A stretch of DNA of 64,000 nucleotides. It comes from Planctomycetales bacterium ZRK34. GTDB lineage: Bacteria; Planctomycetota; Phycisphaerae; Phycisphaerales; Zrk34. This document shows positions 42,709 through 49,645 of the stretch, piece by piece (position 1 is the stretch's first letter; every line of letters starts with the position of its first letter). Position numbers and translations under genes: made by a program. The stretch lies in assembly GCA_014873095.1 (NCBI GenBank), contig CP050848.1:3407850-3471849 (forward strand). The letters are read 5' to 3'. The notes below the pieces were generated by a model. It saw only the letters and a list, made by a program, of their open reading frames with translations. It was not told where the DNA came from and did no database searches.

Positions 42709-43107
42709 ATGCCGTTGATTGCGCGAAAGTCCGGCGAGGCGCTGGTGATCGGGGAGGTGGTGGTCACCTGCCTGTTGATCAGCAAGCGGGATGTGCGGCT
42801 GGTGTTTGATCTGCCGGGCGGGGTGGATGTTTATCGGCGGCAGGACCTGGAGGAAGGCCACACACTGCATCGGCGGATCGGACGGCGGCGGCAGGCGCGG
42901 GTGCAGACGCTGGATGTGCAGTGCGGCGAGCACGTGGTGCTGTGTGATCATCTGCGGTCGGATGTACACGTGCGATCGATCGGCAAGCAGGTGGTGCGGA
43001 TCGAAGTCGAAGCGCCGCAGTTGGTGGAAGTTCATCGCAAGGAAATCTACGACGCAATCCGGCGCGAGCAGGATGAAGATGCCAGCCGCGAACCGCGCGG
43101 GTGGTGA
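42709..43107 (+). CDS. tandem CsrA-like protein (two CsrA domains in one chain)
   Basis: 132 aa, about twice the length of CsrA (61-75). Residues 1-48 match a CsrA N-terminal part: LIARKSGEALVIGE, then VRLVFDLPGGVDVYRR. Residues 67-121 match it again: CGEHVVLCDHLRSDVHV and VVRIEVEAPQLVEVHRKEIY. In CsrA, RNA is held by strand 1 (Leu4, Arg6) of one subunit and strand 5 (Val42, Arg44) of the other. Here Arg6 and both Arg44 equivalents (43 and 110) are kept, while strand 1 of the second domain lacks the Arg, so only one full RNA site may form. The start at 42709 is chosen because the upstream ATG (42631) lies in a repeat. Confidence 0.75.
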   Translation: MPLIARKSGEALVIGEVVVTCLLISKRDVRLVFDLPGGVDVYRRQDLEEGHTLHRRIGRRRQARVQTLDVQCGEHVVLCDHLRSDVHVRSIGKQVVRIEVEAPQLVEVHRKEIYDAIRREQDEDASREPRGW

Positions 43108-43248
43108 GCAGGCATGTGCGAGAATGGTTGTTGAGCGATGGTTGTGAGCTGCGGTGAACCAATGTGGTACAGCATGCGATCGCGCAGCGATGCGATGCTT
43201 CGGGGTCAGGAAAAAGAATAACCAGTGTGCAAGTAGGGGTTTCACCGG

Positions 43249-43269
43249 CTCGACGTGATGGACGTCGAG
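43249..43269 (+). promoter_or_regulatory. hairpin with GGA at its loop, possible CsrA site
   Basis: CTCGACGT-GATGG-ACGTCGAG, an 8-bp stem, in the 269-base spacer between the CsrA-like and PEP-CTERM genes. GGA at the loop edge, and a second GGA in the ribosome site TTGGAGA (43364), are arranged as in CsrA targets. The spacer also holds an imperfect GCATGCGATCGC inverted repeat near 43175. No ORF seen. Confidence 0.35.
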
Positions 43270-43376
43270 TTTGTGGTATGGGTTTTGTGTATCACCTGTC
43301 GGCGGTGTTGCGCGTGCAGCGGTGTCAGGGCGTATGGTGCGCCGATCAGTCAGGGTAATCAGCTTGGAGACAGTCG

Positions 43377-44300
43377 ATGATTTGGAAAACGCTTAAAGCG
43401 TGCGGGTTTTCTATTGGACTTTTACTGGGCGCGGCCTCCGCGGGCCAGGCCGCGCCGATCATTCGGACGACGAATTTCGGACTTGGCGCCGATGCCGAAG
43501 TCCGCGAGTCGAATCCGGTTATCAATCGCGGCAGCAGCACCGAACTCGGCATGCGCGTCAGAAACGTGTACCCCTTCGGCGATGCCAACGACGGGACCGA
43601 TCGCAACAGTGTGGTCTATCTGCAGTTTGACCTGTCGGGACTGACCGTGGCCGATGCCACCAACGCGATCCTGCGCACCACCTATCGCAACAACAACCTC
43701 GCCGCCGCGCGCATCGGAGACACCGACGGGACGGCGCCCGACCTCGGTCAGAACGGGTTCGAGTACTACGGCATCGCGGACTATACCTTCGACGAAACAA
43801 CGCTCAACTACCTCAATGCCAAGGGCATGTCGACGGACTTCAACGTCGGCACGAAGGATTTTGATTCCGATGCAACGCTGCTGGGCACCAAGGATCTGCC
43901 GCTGATCGGCACGCAGAACCACCTGCCGGTCGGCGGGGCGATGGATTTTCAGAGTGCGGGGCTCGATGCCTTTCTCGCCCAGGAGATTGCCGCGGGTCAT
44001 CCCACGGCGGTGATCGCGATGGTGCATCGCAATGACGCCTCGTCCGACGAGCCGTCCGACTGGATCAACTTCAACTACCTGTTCAATCCGAAAGAGCAGA
44101 CGACGCTCAACGATGATTCGGCTTACGACGCGGACATCACCGATCCGAACAACCCCCTGGGCTCGCCGTTCAGCGGAGCGGACAACAGCAACGGCGCCTT
44201 CTCGCCGCAGCTTGTACTGAACTCGATCATCATTCCCGAACCAACCAGCGCGATGTTGATGCTGATCGCGGGGGCGGGGTTGATGCGCCGGCGGCGTTGA
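43377..44300 (+). CDS. PEP-CTERM sorted extracellular protein, DNRLRE-like
   Basis: 307 aa with a signal peptide (ends AGQAAP), a beta-rich body with SVVYLQFDLSGLTVADATNA typical of DNRLRE-type extracellular domains, and a C-terminal sorting signal PEPTSAMLMLIAGAGLMRRRR, i.e. PEP, hydrophobic helix and basic end. Exosortase would cleave and attach it at the cell surface; no exosortase gene is in the window. TTGGAGA precedes the start by 6 nt. Confidence 0.9.
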   Translation: MIWKTLKACGFSIGLLLGAASAGQAAPIIRTTNFGLGADAEVRESNPVINRGSSTELGMRVRNVYPFGDANDGTDRNSVVYLQFDLSGLTVADATNAILRTTYRNNNLAAARIGDTDGTAPDLGQNGFEYYGIADYTFDETTLNYLNAKGMSTDFNVGTKDFDSDATLLGTKDLPLIGTQNHLPVGGAMDFQSAGLDAFLAQEIAAGHPTAVIAMVHRNDASSDEPSDWINFNYLFNPKEQTTLNDDSAYDADITDPNNPLGSPFSGADNSNGAFSPQLVLNSIIIPEPTSAMLMLIAGAGLMRRRR

Positions 44301-44331
44301 GTGCATGGATTGATCACACACACACACCAAG

Positions 44332-44355
44332 GCCCGGGGACGGCGGTCCCCGGGC
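44332..44355. repeat. GCCCGGGGAC palindrome, copy 1
   Basis: GCCCGGGGAC-GGCG-GTCCCCGGGC followed by TTTATTTT. It could end the PEP-CTERM transcript. Same element at 46338 and 47892. Confidence 0.8.
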
Positions 44356-44381
44356 TTTATTTTGCGCGGGTGGTGAGGCGG

Positions 44382-45125
44382 TCAATCATCGCGCGGGGCG
44401 ACGTCGGCGTAGGTCGAGTCGGGGCCGGCGATGCGGAACTCATCGAAGTAGACGGTGTTGGCCGGGACGTGTTCGTCGACGGAGTGGTACTGGCCGAACT
44501 TGACGTAGGGGCCCTGGGCTTCGGGGTAATCGGTGATGATGTTCTGTTCGTTGACGACGACTTTGCCGTTGTGCCAGATGGTCCAGCCGCCGGTGGGTTT
44601 GGGCGACCAGTTGGCCTTGATGACCCAGTCGGTCCAGCGGGCTTTTTCGAGGGGCAGTTCGGTGATGACGCGCCACTTGCCTTCGGCGTGGGTGGTGATG
44701 AGCCAGTGGTCTTTGCGGATGCGGATCGCGAGCATGGGGCTCGGGCCGCCCTGTTGGGTGTGCCACTGGAAGATGACGGCATTTTTGTGACGATCAGAGC
44801 GCGATCGGAAATCATCGGGGATGAACACGCTCAGGGCGTACCAGTAGTCGGTGTTCATTTTGATCGCGCGGCGCGAGTCGGAGAACTCGGCTCGCTGACC
44901 TTTGTGGACTTTGGGATCGTCGACGCGCAGCAGGGTTTTGGCGGCATACTTGCCGGCCCGGACGGGGTGATCGACGCGCGTGATCGCATCATCGTTGGCG
45001 CTTTGGAGCTTGAGGCCCTGCTCGTCGACGCCGCCCTGTTCGAAGTCGGCGGTGTGAAGCACCTGGGCGCGGACAATCGGCGTCAACAGAAACAACGCGA
45101 CGATGAGCATGACGGAGCGGAACAT
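44382..45125 (-). CDS. secreted polysaccharide lyase-like protein (heparin-lyase fold)
   Basis: 247 aa with a signal peptide ending IVRAQV. The body resembles the polysaccharide lyase family with a beta-jelly-roll: RAEFSDSRRAIKMNTDYWYA, VIFQWHTQQGG, WTDWVIKANWSP and VKFGQYHS. Such proteins cut uronic-acid polymers or act as binding modules. The gene is 4 nt from the glycosyltransferase gene upstream, both on the minus strand, suggesting a polysaccharide-related pair. Substrate unknown. Confidence 0.75.
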   Translation of the reverse strand: MFRSVMLIVALFLLTPIVRAQVLHTADFEQGGVDEQGLKLQSANDDAITRVDHPVRAGKYAAKTLLRVDDPKVHKGQRAEFSDSRRAIKMNTDYWYALSVFIPDDFRSRSDRHKNAVIFQWHTQQGGPSPMLAIRIRKDHWLITTHAEGKWRVITELPLEKARWTDWVIKANWSPKPTGGWTIWHNGKVVVNEQNIITDYPEAQGPYVKFGQYHSVDEHVPANTVYFDEFRIAGPDSTYADVAPRDD

Positions 45126-45129
45126 GCGA

Positions 45130-46296
45130 TCACCTCAACAGTGAGCGGAAGAGTTTTTCGTGGGCATCGAGAATGACGGCGGAACTGTAGTGTTGCTCGA
45201 CGAAATCGCGGCCGGCGCGGCCGTGGGCCTCGGCGTCGGCGGGGTGGTCGAGGTAATCGATCAACACGTCGGCGATGTGGGAGGCGGTTGCCTCGGCGGG
45301 GATGAGGCGGCCGGTCTGCCCGTCGGCGACCAGGTCCCGCGAGCCGGAGATATCGGTGGCGATGACCGGCAGGGCGGTGGCCATCGCTTCGAGGACGGTG
45401 TTGGGCATGCCTTCGTTGCGCGAGGGCAGGGCGAAGAAGTCGGCGGCCTGGTACAGCGGGGCGGGGTCCGGGGTGAAGCCGGGTATCAGCACGCGATCGG
45501 CCAGTTGTTGATCGTCGATGAGCTTGCGCAGGGCGGCGACGTAGTCGTCTTCACCCGGGGGGCCGGCGAGCACGAGCGTGAGGTCGCGGTGTTTGGCTTT
45601 GAGCTCGGCGAGCGCTTCAACGAGCAGGTGGGGTTGTTTGCGGCGGTTGATGCCGCCGGCGAAAAGCAGCGCGGGGCGATCGGGTTGGGGCCAGTTCAGT
45701 TCGGCGCGGCGCTCGGATTTGTGGGTCGTTGATATGGGGGTGAACTGGTCGGTGTCGACGCCGTTGGGGATGAAGGCGATTTTGTTTTCGGGGATGTCGT
45801 ACTCGAGCAGTTCGTTGCGGATGTCACGGCTGATGGCGATGACGGCTCCGAGACGCTTGACGATTTCGCGCCGCTTGCGGGGGCGGCCGAGCAGGGCCTT
45901 GAGGCCGGGCTTGTCGGCGAGGTCGCTGCGGTAGGCGGCGAGCTTGACGACGGCGGGGAGATTGCAGCGGTCGGCCTGGTCAGCGGGGCTGACGGTGAGG
46001 TCGAAGCCCTGGAGGCCGTGGAAGACATCGAAGTCGGCGGCGCGGCGGCGAACAAAGGCGCGGCCGGCGCGGATGAACTGGAGTTGGGAGATCGGGCTGG
46101 CGGTCAGGGGGCGGATCAGATGCTGGGCTTTGAACAGCGGATAGGTTTCGTGGTCGGGGTGGCCGTGGGCGAGGGTGATTTCGAAGCGGCCGGGGTCGGC
46201 TTTGGCGTAGAGTCGATACGCGGTCATGCCGGGGCCGCCGTAGTGGAGGCCGGCGCCTTTGGGGGACCACAAGAGGATGCGGAGCGGGGAGGACAT
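45130..46296 (-). CDS. family 4 glycosyltransferase
   Basis: 388 aa, GT-B fold. N-terminal GAGLHYGGPGMTAYRLY binding loop, IPNGVDTDQF in the middle (near 190), and the C-terminal nucleotide-sugar signature with PSRNEGMPNTVLEAMATALP (E-x7-E) near 300. It transfers a sugar from a nucleotide donor, probably into an exopolysaccharide. The partner lyase gene follows directly. Confidence 0.9.
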   Translation of the reverse strand: MSSPLRILLWSPKGAGLHYGGPGMTAYRLYAKADPGRFEITLAHGHPDHETYPLFKAQHLIRPLTASPISQLQFIRAGRAFVRRRAADFDVFHGLQGFDLTVSPADQADRCNLPAVVKLAAYRSDLADKPGLKALLGRPRKRREIVKRLGAVIAISRDIRNELLEYDIPENKIAFIPNGVDTDQFTPISTTHKSERRAELNWPQPDRPALLFAGGINRRKQPHLLVEALAELKAKHRDLTLVLAGPPGEDDYVAALRKLIDDQQLADRVLIPGFTPDPAPLYQAADFFALPSRNEGMPNTVLEAMATALPVIATDISGSRDLVADGQTGRLIPAEATASHIADVLIDYLDHPADAEAHGRAGRDFVEQHYSSAVILDAHEKLFRSLLR

Positions 46297-46337
46297 GCCG
46301 GTAGTGTAACGCGCTGGGCCGGTGGGGCGGGGCAGAA

Positions 46338-46360
46338 CCCGGGGACGGCGGTCCCCGGGC
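46338..46360. repeat. GCCCGGGGAC palindrome, copy 2
   Basis: CCCGGGGAC-GGCG-GTCCCCGGGC followed by TTTATT; the TTA in its tail is the (minus-strand) stop codon of astB. Confidence 0.8.
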
Positions 46361-46361
46361 T

Positions 46362-47762
46362 TTATTGGATGAGATCGGGAAGGTTCAGCAGTGTTGAGAA
46401 TTCATCGAGGGCGGCGCGGGACTCGGCGCGGAGCGCCGGATCGCGCAGATCGTCGAGGGTGAGCTCGGTGCGGTAGTATTTGTTGATGACGGCTTCGAGT
46501 TGATCGGCGAGGTCGGGGGTCAGGATGACATTGGCGCCGAGGGCGTCGCGGTCGGGTTCGGACAGCGGGATGCGCAGACGCAGGCAGGCGGGGCCGCCAC
46601 CGTTGTGCATGGACTCGTTGATGTCGATGAACCGGGCGCGGGTGATGGGGTTGTCGGTGTCGGCGACGAGGTGTTCGATGAGCTGTCGCGGGCGATCGAG
46701 CGTGGAGCACTCGGCGGGAGCGATCAGCGTCATTTGGTCGGGGGCATCCGGTGACGTGACGAGCTGACTGTTGAAGAAGTAGGACGCGACGGCTTCGTCG
46801 AGGGAGATGTCGGTGTCGTGGATGCAGATCAGGTGCAGGGCGTCGCCGAGGTGGTCGGCGAGGCGGTCGATGATGGCGGAGCTGCCGAGGTAGGCGCGCT
46901 GGTGGTAGAGCATGAGATTGCGATGCGACAGCGCGATGACATCGTTGTGGAAGACGCCGGCGTCGATGACCTCGGGGGCCTGGCGGGCGAAGACGACGCG
47001 CTCGGCGGGCAGACCGAATCGACGGGCAACGGCGTGGGAAGCGGCGAGGGATTGTCGCGGGATCTGCCGCATGGCGCCCGGAAGTGCGCGGCGAAACTGC
47101 GGGCTGCCGCTGATGTCGGTCGGCGGGCCGACGGCGGCGGGGTTGGAGGACGCCTGCCCGGGGGCGCGGCCGTAGGCAAACAGGTGGATGCCGGGGGCGT
47201 CGGGCGCGGCGGCGAGACGGATGTGGTTGGCGGCGCCTTCATCGGCCAGATCGAACGCGGCCGGCAGGGGGGCGTGCACCACGAAGCGCGAGTCATCAGC
47301 GAAGATGCGGCGGAAGATGCGCACCGTCGTCGGCACTTCCAGCGTGCGGTGAAACTGCGTGACGAGATTGGCGGGGGCGATGTGCAACAGCCCGTCGGGC
47401 GCATCGACCGCGGGACAGACGGTGGCGGCGTTGGCGGCCCACATCGACGAGGCGCTGCAACAGGCGGCGAAGGCATCAGGGTCATCACGGTACGCGCGGT
47501 CGAGGACGGCGGCATCGTCGCCGGTGAACCCGAGCCGGCGCAGCGCGGCGATATCGGGGCGATCATGCGGCGGGAGCACGGCCTGCGGGACGCCCATGTC
47601 CATGAGCAGGCGCATCTTCGCCAACCCCTGCAGGGCAGCGGCGCGCGGGTTTGACTTGTCGTGGCGATGAGCCTGCGAGGCGAGGTTGCCCAGCCCGAGG
47701 CCCGCGAAGTGGTGGGTCGGACCGACGAGGGCGTCGAAGTTGTATTCGGTCGTGTTCATCAT
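46362..47762 (-). CDS. astB: N-succinylarginine dihydrolase
   Basis: 466 aa (family about 445). Start MMNTTEYNFDALVGPTHHFAGLG, with LASQAHRHDKSNPRAAALQG, and AstB-type motifs ARQAPEVIDAGVFHNDV and SMHNGGGPACLRLR. The enzyme removes two ammonia molecules and CO2 from succinylarginine in the AST pathway of arginine breakdown. No astA, astC, astD or astE is next to it, so the pathway genes are scattered or missing. A hairpin of the CACAAAG family lies just upstream of its start. Confidence 0.92.
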   Translation of the reverse strand: MMNTTEYNFDALVGPTHHFAGLGLGNLASQAHRHDKSNPRAAALQGLAKMRLLMDMGVPQAVLPPHDRPDIAALRRLGFTGDDAAVLDRAYRDDPDAFAACCSASSMWAANAATVCPAVDAPDGLLHIAPANLVTQFHRTLEVPTTVRIFRRIFADDSRFVVHAPLPAAFDLADEGAANHIRLAAAPDAPGIHLFAYGRAPGQASSNPAAVGPPTDISGSPQFRRALPGAMRQIPRQSLAASHAVARRFGLPAERVVFARQAPEVIDAGVFHNDVIALSHRNLMLYHQRAYLGSSAIIDRLADHLGDALHLICIHDTDISLDEAVASYFFNSQLVTSPDAPDQMTLIAPAECSTLDRPRQLIEHLVADTDNPITRARFIDINESMHNGGGPACLRLRIPLSEPDRDALGANVILTPDLADQLEAVINKYYRTELTLDDLRDPALRAESRAALDEFSTLLNLPDLIQ

Positions 47763-47780
47763 TTGATTACATCATTGAAG

Positions 47781-47884
47781 CACTAAGACACGAAGGCGCG
47801 AAGTCACGAAGAAAGTGGGTGGATATTTGGTCTATCTTTTGGGGATCTATCTTTGTGGCTTGGAGTCTTTGTGACTTTGTGCTG
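47781..47884. repeat. long hairpin, CACAAAG/CACGAAG family, copy 1
   Basis: Left units CACTAAGA, CACGAAGGC, GCGAAGT and CACGAAGA (47781-47813); right units CTTTGTGG, CTTGGAGT, CTTTGTGA and CTTTGTGC (47851-47882). 18 nt upstream of astB on the minus strand. Pairing is imperfect, with a ~37-nt loop. Confidence 0.8.
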
Positions 47885-47891
47885 TGTTTGT

Positions 47892-47915
47892 GCCCGGGGA
47901 CGACGGTCCCCGGGC
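47892..47915. repeat. GCCCGGGGAC palindrome, copy 3
   Basis: GCCCGGGGAC-GACG-GTCCCCGGGC followed by TTTAGTTTGCG, next to the end of prfA. Confidence 0.8.
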
Positions 47916-47934
47916 TTTAGTTTGCGATGAGCGG

Positions 47935-49011
47935 TTACAGGGCGGCGAGGCGCTGGGCTTTGTCGTGCTCGATGAGCTGGTTGACGAGGGGGTCGAGATT
48001 GCCGGCGAGGGTTTCGCCGAGGTTGAACGACTCGCCGAGGCGGTGGTCGACGGCGAGGTTGTCCTTGTAGCGGTAGGTGCGGATGCGCTCGCCGCGCTCG
48101 CCGCGACCGATCATTTTGTTGCGCTGCTCGGAGCGCTCAGCCTCGACCTGCTGCTGGTGGTGTTCATACACGCGGGCGCGGAGCAACTGCCAGGCGAGCA
48201 CGCGGTTCTGGTGTTGGGACTTGGTGTCCTGCATGCGGACTTCGATGCCGGTGGGGATGTGGAGCATTTTCACGGCGGTGGCGACCTTGTTGACGTTCTG
48301 CCCGCCGGGGCCGCGCGCGGTGGTGACATCGATGCGGACGTCGTCTTCGTTGATCTGGATGTCGACGTCTTCGGGCTCCGGGAGCACGGCGACGGTGGCT
48401 GTCGAGGTATGCACACGCCCCTGGGTTTCGGTTTCGGGGACGCGCTTAACGCAGTGGGTACCGCCCTCGTAGCCGAGATGTTGCCAGACGCCTTCGCCGG
48501 AGATGTGCACGGTGGCGGCCTTGTACCCGCCGCGCTCCGACGGGCTGAAGCTCATCGGCTCGACCTTCCAGCCCATGGCCTGCGCGTAGTGTTGATACAT
48601 CGACAGCAGATCACCCACCCAGATGCCCGCCTCATCGCCGCCGACGCCGGCACGCAGTTCCATGATGATCGAACCTACAGCGCGGTCGTCGGACGTGACC
48701 AGGTCGCCTTTGAGCTGTTCGAGAAGATCGACCGCCTGCTGTTTGACCTGCGGCAACTCCTCTTCAGCCATGGCGACCAGTTCATCCTCAGCCGCTTCGT
48801 CGATGAGCTGACGAAGCTGATCGGCCTCGGCGAGGGCCTGGCGGTAGGCCTGGTACTGGGTGCAGATCGGCTCAATGGCGGCGCGCTTGCGGGAGATCGC
48901 CGTGACCTGGTGATGGTCCTGCGCGACGGCCGGGTCGGCGAGCTGACGATCGTAATCGGCCAGTTGGTCGAGCAGCTCGTCGAGTCGGGTTAGCAGGGCG
49001 GCGTCGGACAT
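47935..49011 (-). CDS. prfA: peptide chain release factor 1
   Basis: 358 aa. The peptidyl-tRNA hydrolysis motif GPGGQNVNKV lies near 228 and the stop-codon reading loop RVPETETQGRVHTS near 182 (PxT form of RF1, reading UAG/UAA). A Glu/Gln-rich helical N terminus is usual. It follows rpmE on the same strand, the common rpmE-prfA order; prmC is not next. Confidence 0.96.
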   Translation of the reverse strand: MSDAALLTRLDELLDQLADYDRQLADPAVAQDHHQVTAISRKRAAIEPICTQYQAYRQALAEADQLRQLIDEAAEDELVAMAEEELPQVKQQAVDLLEQLKGDLVTSDDRAVGSIIMELRAGVGGDEAGIWVGDLLSMYQHYAQAMGWKVEPMSFSPSERGGYKAATVHISGEGVWQHLGYEGGTHCVKRVPETETQGRVHTSTATVAVLPEPEDVDIQINEDDVRIDVTTARGPGGQNVNKVATAVKMLHIPTGIEVRMQDTKSQHQNRVLAWQLLRARVYEHHQQQVEAERSEQRNKMIGRGERGERIRTYRYKDNLAVDHRLGESFNLGETLAGNLDPLVNQLIEHDKAQRLAAL

Positions 49012-49020
49012 GGCAGATTC

Positions 49021-49164
49021 ACCACGGAGTCACGGAGGCACGGAGCAAATCAGAAAGACCGTTTTGACAGGATCAACAGGATGGGGGCAGGATGAATCAT
49101 CTTATTGATTGCTGCTGATCCTGTTGATCCTGTCAAATGTTTTGTTCTCCGTATCTCCGTGGTT
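49021..49164. repeat. nested long hairpin: CACGGAG outer, CAGGATCAA inner
   Basis: Outer arms ACCACGGAGTCACGGAG (49021-49037) and CTCCGTATCTCCGTGGT (49147-49163) agree at 15 of 17. Inner arms TTTGACAGGATCAACAGGAT (49063-49082) and 49118-49137 pair perfectly over 20 bp. Units are 8-9 nt (CACGGAGT, CACGGAGG; GACAGGATC, AACAGGATG). Upstream of prfA by 9 nt. Confidence 0.88.
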
Positions 49165-49179
49165 AAAAACGGAGGCATA

Positions 49180-49212
49180 AGAAAACCGTGCGCGCACGAG
49201 GCGGGCACGGTT
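49180..49212 (-). terminator. terminator of rpmE (minus strand)
   Basis: AACCGTGC (49184-49191) and GCACGGTT (49205-49212) form a GC-rich hairpin; on the minus strand it is followed by TTTTCTTA. It may be leaky, since prfA follows. Confidence 0.6.
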
Positions 49213-49236
49213 GACGGGGGTTTCTCGGTAAAGCGT

Positions 49237-49461
49237 CTACTTCTTGGCGCGGGAGCCGAAGTAGTTTCCGCCGAAGCGCTTCTGGAACTTCTCGACGCGG
49301 CCGGCGGTGTCGACGAACTTCTGCTTGCCGGTGTAGAACGGATGGCAGGCCGAGCAGATGTCCACGTGAATCTCCGGCTTGGTCGAATGCGTGGTGAACG
49401 CATTGCCGCAGGCGCAGGTGACCTTGGTCTCGACGTACTTGGGATGGATGTCGGCTTTCAT
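49237..49461 (-). CDS. rpmE: 50S ribosomal protein L31 (zinc-binding type)
   Basis: 74 aa. [19 protein letters not shown], with Cys pairs CAC near 16-18 and CSAC near 37-40 for zinc, and [20 protein letters not shown], the L31 signature. The C+ form serves under zinc-replete growth. It lies upstream of prfA. Confidence 0.97.
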   Translation of the reverse strand: MKADIHPKYVETKVTCACGNAFTTHSTKPEIHVDICSACHPFYTGKQKFVDTAGRVEKFQKRFGGNYFGSRAKK

Positions 49462-49545
49462 GGCGGTGCTCTTGCTTACATGGGGCGGAAAAGTCCGGCA
49501 TTATACCAGCCAGCCGGGCCATGGCAAGCGGGGGCGCCGGGGGCG

Positions 49546-49637
49546 AAATCAGCAAAGCAGAAAAGCCGGAAATGAAGACGGGGCGGCGATTTTTCGTCAT
49601 TTCCTGTTCTCCTGCTTTCCTGATTTTCCTGCTTTAC
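49546..49637. repeat. long hairpin with 8-nt units (CAGGAAA family)
   Basis: Left AAATCAGCAAAGCAGAAAAG continuing to CCGGAAATGAAGACG (to 49580); right CGTCATTTCCTGTTCTCCTG then CTTTCCTGATTTTCCTGC (49595-49633). Units such as CAGCAAAG, CAGAAAAG / TTTCCTGT, TCTCCTGC. Ends 8 nt before the ATG at 49646, in the divergent rpmE spacer. Confidence 0.8.
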
Positions 49638-49645
49638 CGTGTATC

